From Lentzea sp033794685 (GTDB lineage: Bacteria > Actinomycetota > Actinomycetes > Mycobacteriales > Pseudonocardiaceae): a stretch of DNA of 64,000 nt. Shown here piece after piece: positions 60,896 through 64,000 of the stretch. Position numbers and translations under genes: made by a program. The notes under the pieces are model-generated. The model made no database searches and was not told the DNA's origin. It worked only from the letters and a program-made list of their open reading frames with translations. Every line of letters begins with the position of its first letter. Within the stretch, counting starts at the first letter, position 1. The DNA lies in NCBI GenBank assembly GCA_033794685.1, contig JARAYZ010000007.1, one strand, 5' to 3'.

Positions 60896-62052
60896 GCGGG
60901 CACCCGCGCCGAGATCGCCGTGCCCGCGCCCGGTTCGGACTCCACGAACAACGCGCCGGACAGGCGGTGCACGCGGTGGCGCATCGCGGGCAGGCCGAAA
61001 CCGCCGGACTGCGCCGCCAGGTCGAAGCCCACGCCGTCGTCGCGCACGTCCAAAGTCACCACGTCCTCCATGTACGACAGGGTCAGGCCCACGCGGGACG
61101 CCGAGGCGTGCTTCGCCACGTTCGCCAGAGCCTCCTGGGCGGTGCGCAGCAACGCGACCTCCACCTCCGGGTGCATTTCGCGCACGGCTCCGGTCAGCGT
61201 CACCGAGATCGGCACGCCGTTGTGCTTGGACCAGCCCGCCGCGACGTCGTCCAGGGCCTCGTGCAGCGCGGCCGAGTCGAGCGCCGGTGGTTGCAGGGCG
61301 TGCACCGAACGACGGGCCTCGGCCAGGTTCGAGCGCGCCAGTTCCGCGGCCACCGCCACGCGGCGTTCCCAGTCTGTGCTCGTGGCCGCCGACAGTTGCG
61401 TGATGATGCCCGCCAGGCCCTGCGCCAGGGTGTCGTGGATCTCGCCGGCCATGCGGTGCCGTTCGTCCTGCACCCCTGCCTCGTGCGCCTGCACCAGCAA
61501 CTGGGCGTGCAGGCCCTCGTTCTCCTCCAGGAGTTCCTTGCGCAGCCTGGACTGTTCGGTCGTCACGTGGCCGACGTAGGTGAAGGTGCACGCCACCACC
61601 ACGAAGATGAGCAGCAGCAACCAGAACGCCGCCTCCTCCCCCGCGGGCGGGTAGCCGCCGAACAACGACAGCGTCGCCAGCCCCGCCGTCAGCGCCACGA
61701 CGAAGAACATCCAGCGGCCGCGCAGGACCTCGCTCGCGTGGATGTAGACCGCGTACGACACCGCGCCGAACCAGTGCTCCTGCAGGCCGAGCACGCCGTA
61801 GAACACGACCATGCCGCCGACGAACACGGCCATGAGCTCCGGCCTGCCGTGCCACGCGGGATGCAGCGTGAACCACCACAACATCCACACGAAACCGAAC
61901 GCCACGACGCCGTACGTGAACCACCGCTCCGCCGCCGACTGCGTGGTGAAGATCGAGTACAGCACCGTCGTCACGGTCAGCACGAAGTACGGGATGACGC
62001 GGGCGATCGAGACGAGCCTGCGCTCCCACCTGTCCAACGCGGCCATGTCCAC
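60892..62052 (-). CDS. Sensor histidine kinase (DesK/NarX-like, HisKA_3)
   Basis: 386 residues. Four or five N-terminal membrane helices with short loops, then a coiled linker, HisKA_3 with phospho-acceptor His206 (RMAGEIHDTLAQGLAGIITQLS), and HATPase (LRTAQEALANVAKHASASRVGLTLSY; VRDDGVGFD; GFGLPAMRHRVHRLSGAL). The absence of a large outer domain suggests it senses a signal in the membrane, perhaps the state of its ABC transporter. GTG at 62052; an ATG two codons later is possible. Confidence 0.92.
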   Translation of the reverse strand: MDMAALDRWERRLVSIARVIPYFVLTVTTVLYSIFTTQSAAERWFTYGVVAFGFVWMLWWFTLHPAWHGRPELMAVFVGGMVVFYGVLGLQEHWFGAVSYAVYIHASEVLRGRWMFFVVALTAGLATLSLFGGYPPAGEEAAFWLLLLIFVVVACTFTYVGHVTTEQSRLRKELLEENEGLHAQLLVQAHEAGVQDERHRMAGEIHDTLAQGLAGIITQLSAATSTDWERRVAVAAELARSNLAEARRSVHALQPPALDSAALHEALDDVAAGWSKHNGVPISVTLTGAVREMHPEVEVALLRTAQEALANVAKHASASRVGLTLSYMEDVVTLDVRDDGVGFDLAAQSGGFGLPAMRHRVHRLSGALFVESEPGAGTAISARVPA

Positions 62053-62055
62053 GAA

Positions 62056-62781
62056 CTACTCCCAGCGGAAGGTCTTGGCCGCGACGGTACCTGCCACGAG
62101 GCTCACCAGCCCCATGATCGCGAGATGCCTCCAGTCCGGCGCGGTACCGAGCCACGCCTGCTGCAACGCCTCCACCCCGGGAGGCGTGTACGAACCGATC
62201 GCCTGGATCACCGAGGGCAGCATGAACCGCGGCAGGTACACGCCGCCGAAGAACATCAGCAGCATGAACACCACCGTCGCCCAGCCACCGGCCGCCCGCG
62301 CGCTCGGGGCCAGGGCGGCGATCACCAGGCCCAACGCGAACGTGCCCGCGCCTCCCAGCAGCACGGCACACGCCAGGCCGAGCGGATGGTGAGGCAGGTC
62401 GACGCCGAAAACGACGTACCCCACGAGCACAAGGAGCAGCACCGACAAGATCACCGCGACGAAGTTGACCACCATCTGCCCCGCCAGCAACCGCGCCGGG
62501 TGCATGGGCGTCGTCGACAACCGCCGCAGCACGCCCTTCTCCCGGTAGGTCGCGACGACGGCGGGCAGGCGCTGCAACCCGATGAACACCAGCGTGAACA
62601 CGACGAGCGCCGACATGTAGCTGTCGATGAACCGCTGACCGCCGAAGTTCGCGTCGGGTGTCCGCAACGCCGGGATCGCGCCCAGCACCAGCAACAACAA
62701 GCTGGGGAACAACACCGCGAACAGCGAGTTCAGCCGATCGCGCAGGAACAACCGCGCCTCGATCTCAATGATCTTCAACAT
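62056..62781 (-). CDS. ABC-2 type transporter permease
   Basis: 241 residues from the ATG at 62781. Six hydrophobic segments (LFAVLFPSLLLLVLGAIPAL; YMSALVVFTLVFIGLQRL; LLAGQMVVNFVAVILSVLLLVLVGYVVFG; LGLACAVLLGGAGTFALGLVIAAL; GGWATVVFMLLMFFGGVYLP; LVSLVAGTVAA). DrrB-like exporter subunit. Overlaps the ATPase gene by 17 bases. Substrate unknown. Confidence 0.9.
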   Translation of the reverse strand: MLKIIEIEARLFLRDRLNSLFAVLFPSLLLLVLGAIPALRTPDANFGGQRFIDSYMSALVVFTLVFIGLQRLPAVVATYREKGVLRRLSTTPMHPARLLAGQMVVNFVAVILSVLLLVLVGYVVFGVDLPHHPLGLACAVLLGGAGTFALGLVIAALAPSARAAGGWATVVFMLLMFFGGVYLPRFMLPSVIQAIGSYTPPGVEALQQAWLGTAPDWRHLAIMGLVSLVAGTVAAKTFRWE

Positions 62782-63658
62782 CACGACCCCCGGTGAGTTC
62801 GACGTAGGCGTCGTCCAGGGAGACCTGGTCGACGCGGAGCTGGCGTGCCACGACCTGTCGCCGTGCCAGCAGGGAGGTCACCGCGTGCACCAGGTTCTCC
62901 GACCCGCTGACCACGAGCTGTTCCCCCACCGCCGACACCGAGGTGACCTCCGGCAGCGCCTCCAGCAACGCCACGTCCAGCGCGACGGACGGCACGAACC
63001 GCACCCGCGTGGCACCGTCCACACGCGACACCAGCGCGGACGGCGTGTCCAGCGCGACGATCCGCCCGTCGCGGAACACCGCCACCCGGTCGCAGAGCCG
63101 TTCCGCCTCCTCCATGAAGTGCGTGACCAGCAGGATCGTCACGCCGGCCGCCCGCACCTCCTCGATCACCGACCAGGTGTCCCGCCGCGCCTGCGGGTCG
63201 AGCCCCGTCGTCAGCTCGTCCAGGATCGCGATCCGCGGCGACCCGATGAGCGCCAGCGCGATCGACAGCCGCTGCTTCAGCCCGCCCGACAGCTGCCCGA
63301 ACTCCGACTTGAGGTGCGAGGTCAGTCCCAGCCGCTCCGACCAGTCGGCCGGGGACGGGTAGAACGACGAGAACAACTCCAGTGCCTCGCTGACCCGCAT
63401 CCGCTCCGGCAGTTCCGAGTCCTGCAACTGCACCCCGATCGACGCACGCACGTCGGCCGGCCGTTGCCCCAGCACCGACACGTTCCCCCGGTCGGGCGTC
63501 CGCAGCCCCGACACGCACTCGACCGTCGTCGTCTTGCCCGCGCCGTTCGGCCCCAGGACCCCGAAGATCTCCCCCTCGGCCACCTCGAACGACACGGAGT
63601 CCACCGCCACGCGGGGCCCGTACCTCTTCCCGAGGTCGCGCACTTCGATGATTGCCAT
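62765..63658 (-). CDS. ABC transporter ATP-binding protein (DrrA-like)
   Basis: 297 residues. Walker A GPNGAGKTTTVE, Q-loop QLQDSEL, signature QLSGGLKQRLSIALAL, Walker B IAILDELTTGLDP (Glu present), H-loop LVTHFMEE, and a C-terminal regulatory extension. It energises the downstream permease. First gene of the ABC-permease-kinase-regulator operon. The signature reads LSGGLKQ rather than LSGGQ, normal for the drug-export subgroup. Confidence 0.93.
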   Translation of the reverse strand: MAIIEVRDLGKRYGPRVAVDSVSFEVAEGEIFGVLGPNGAGKTTTVECVSGLRTPDRGNVSVLGQRPADVRASIGVQLQDSELPERMRVSEALELFSSFYPSPADWSERLGLTSHLKSEFGQLSGGLKQRLSIALALIGSPRIAILDELTTGLDPQARRDTWSVIEEVRAAGVTILLVTHFMEEAERLCDRVAVFRDGRIVALDTPSALVSRVDGATRVRFVPSVALDVALLEALPEVTSVSAVGEQLVVSGSENLVHAVTSLLARRQVVARQLRVDQVSLDDAYVELTGGRDVEDH

Positions 63659-63736
63659 GCCCCCAGCCTCGGAGAACGAAGCGCGAAGATCATCGAACGA
63701 CGAGCGCGACCTGGATCAACCGATCGGTTGATGCCG

Positions 63737-64000
63737 TCAGTCAGCCTGGACCACAACGGTTCGCAGCGCGACGGCCACGCGGGTTACGGGTTCGGCCAAC
63801 GGTCCCGGCAACCGCGCCAGCAGCACCCTGCGCTGCTCGGCCGGTCCGCCCCGCACCGGCAAAACCCGCACCCCGGCGGGCAGTACCTCGGTCAGCGACG
63901 TGGGCACCGTCGTGATGCCGAGGCCCGCCCCGACCAGGTGCAGCTTCGCCAGCCAGTCCCGTGCGGTGTGCGCGACCACGGGCCGTTCGTCCAGTCCTGG
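63737..64000 (-). CDS. LysR-family regulator, C-terminal fragment cut by the window edge
   Basis: 87 residues visible, continuing past the right edge: PGLDERPVVAHTARDWLAKL, then HLVGAGLGITTVPTSLTEVLPAGVRVLPVRGGPAEQRRVLLARL. The GxGxTxVP...P stretch is the effector-binding domain of LysR regulators. The DNA-binding half lies outside the window. It is upstream of, and on the same strand as, the ABC operon, with a 78-bp gap. Confidence 0.75.
   Translation of the reverse strand, partial: PGLDERPVVAHTARDWLAKLHLVGAGLGITTVPTSLTEVLPAGVRVLPVRGGPAEQRRVLLARLPGPLAEPVTRVAVALRTVVVQAD

Overview
High-GC actinobacterial chromosome, most likely a filamentous member of the Pseudonocardiaceae (Lentzea/Saccharothrix/Actinosynnema-like). 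Evidence: strong G/C bias at third codon positions, many GTG starts with GTGA/ATGA stop-start overlaps, a mycobacterial-type phosphatidylinositol mannoside (PIM) block, an IniB-N-terminal-domain protein, an MmpS-like lipoprotein, LppU-type proteins, a Streptomyces-type conservon (cvnABCD), and XRE/DUF5753 and NB-ARC regulators. The genus is inferred from gene content only.

Layout. 1-5.2 kb: a truncated gene at the left edge; a HelD/HelR-type RNA polymerase-associated helicase preceded by a rifamycin-associated-element-like inverted repeat; two tandem LppU-like membrane proteins; pdxS. 5.4-22 kb: an insertion between pdxS and the NUDIX-pimA block that are neighbours in many actinobacteria. It holds an EF-G-like GTPase and a reductive pyrimidine-degradation set in two parts: mmsA, aminotransferase and PucR at 8-12.5 kb, then NCS1 permease, beta-ureidopropionase, dihydropyrimidinase and an LLM flavin oxidoreductase at 15.3-20 kb. 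Unrelated small genes separate the parts, and an NLR-like NB-ARC/TPR protein follows. 22-30 kb: NUDIX-pimA-acyltransferase-pgsA, then an intruding tandem repeat, an XRE regulator and a tiny membrane gene, then HIT-thrS. 30-33.4 kb: GNAT, two poorly known small proteins, an acyl-CoA synthetase. 33.5-40 kb: GntR, SDR, aldehyde dehydrogenase, gamma-glutamyl hydrolase, glutamine-synthetase-like ligase, and a divergent ethanolamine-type permease, which together look like a gamma-glutamylation route for ethanolamine. 40-43 kb: IniB-like protein, NAD epimerase, 3-hydroxyacyl-CoA dehydrogenase. 42.8-46.5 kb: conservon cvnABCD. 46.7-50.1 kb: secreted beta-propeller, XRE/DUF5753 regulator, minimal NB-ARC ATPase, MmpS-like lipoprotein, small hypothetical. 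50.1-60.2 kb: a purine-catabolism regulon (PucR, HIU hydrolase, three-subunit xanthine dehydrogenase with an embedded 8-oxoguanine deaminase, guanine deaminase, AzgA-type permease, XdhC, an allophanate-hydrolase-C-like protein). 60.3-64 kb: ABC transporter plus two-component system, and a truncated LysR regulator.

How the parts work together. Three nitrogen-scavenging modules (pyrimidines, ethanolamine, purines) each carry their own permease and their own PucR or GntR regulator, with tight translational coupling inside operons. The pyrimidine set lacks a recognisable dihydropyrimidine dehydrogenase; the linked LLM oxidoreductase may fill that step. The purine set lacks uricase within the window. 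No rRNA, convincing tRNA, CRISPR array, insertion sequence or phage gene was seen.
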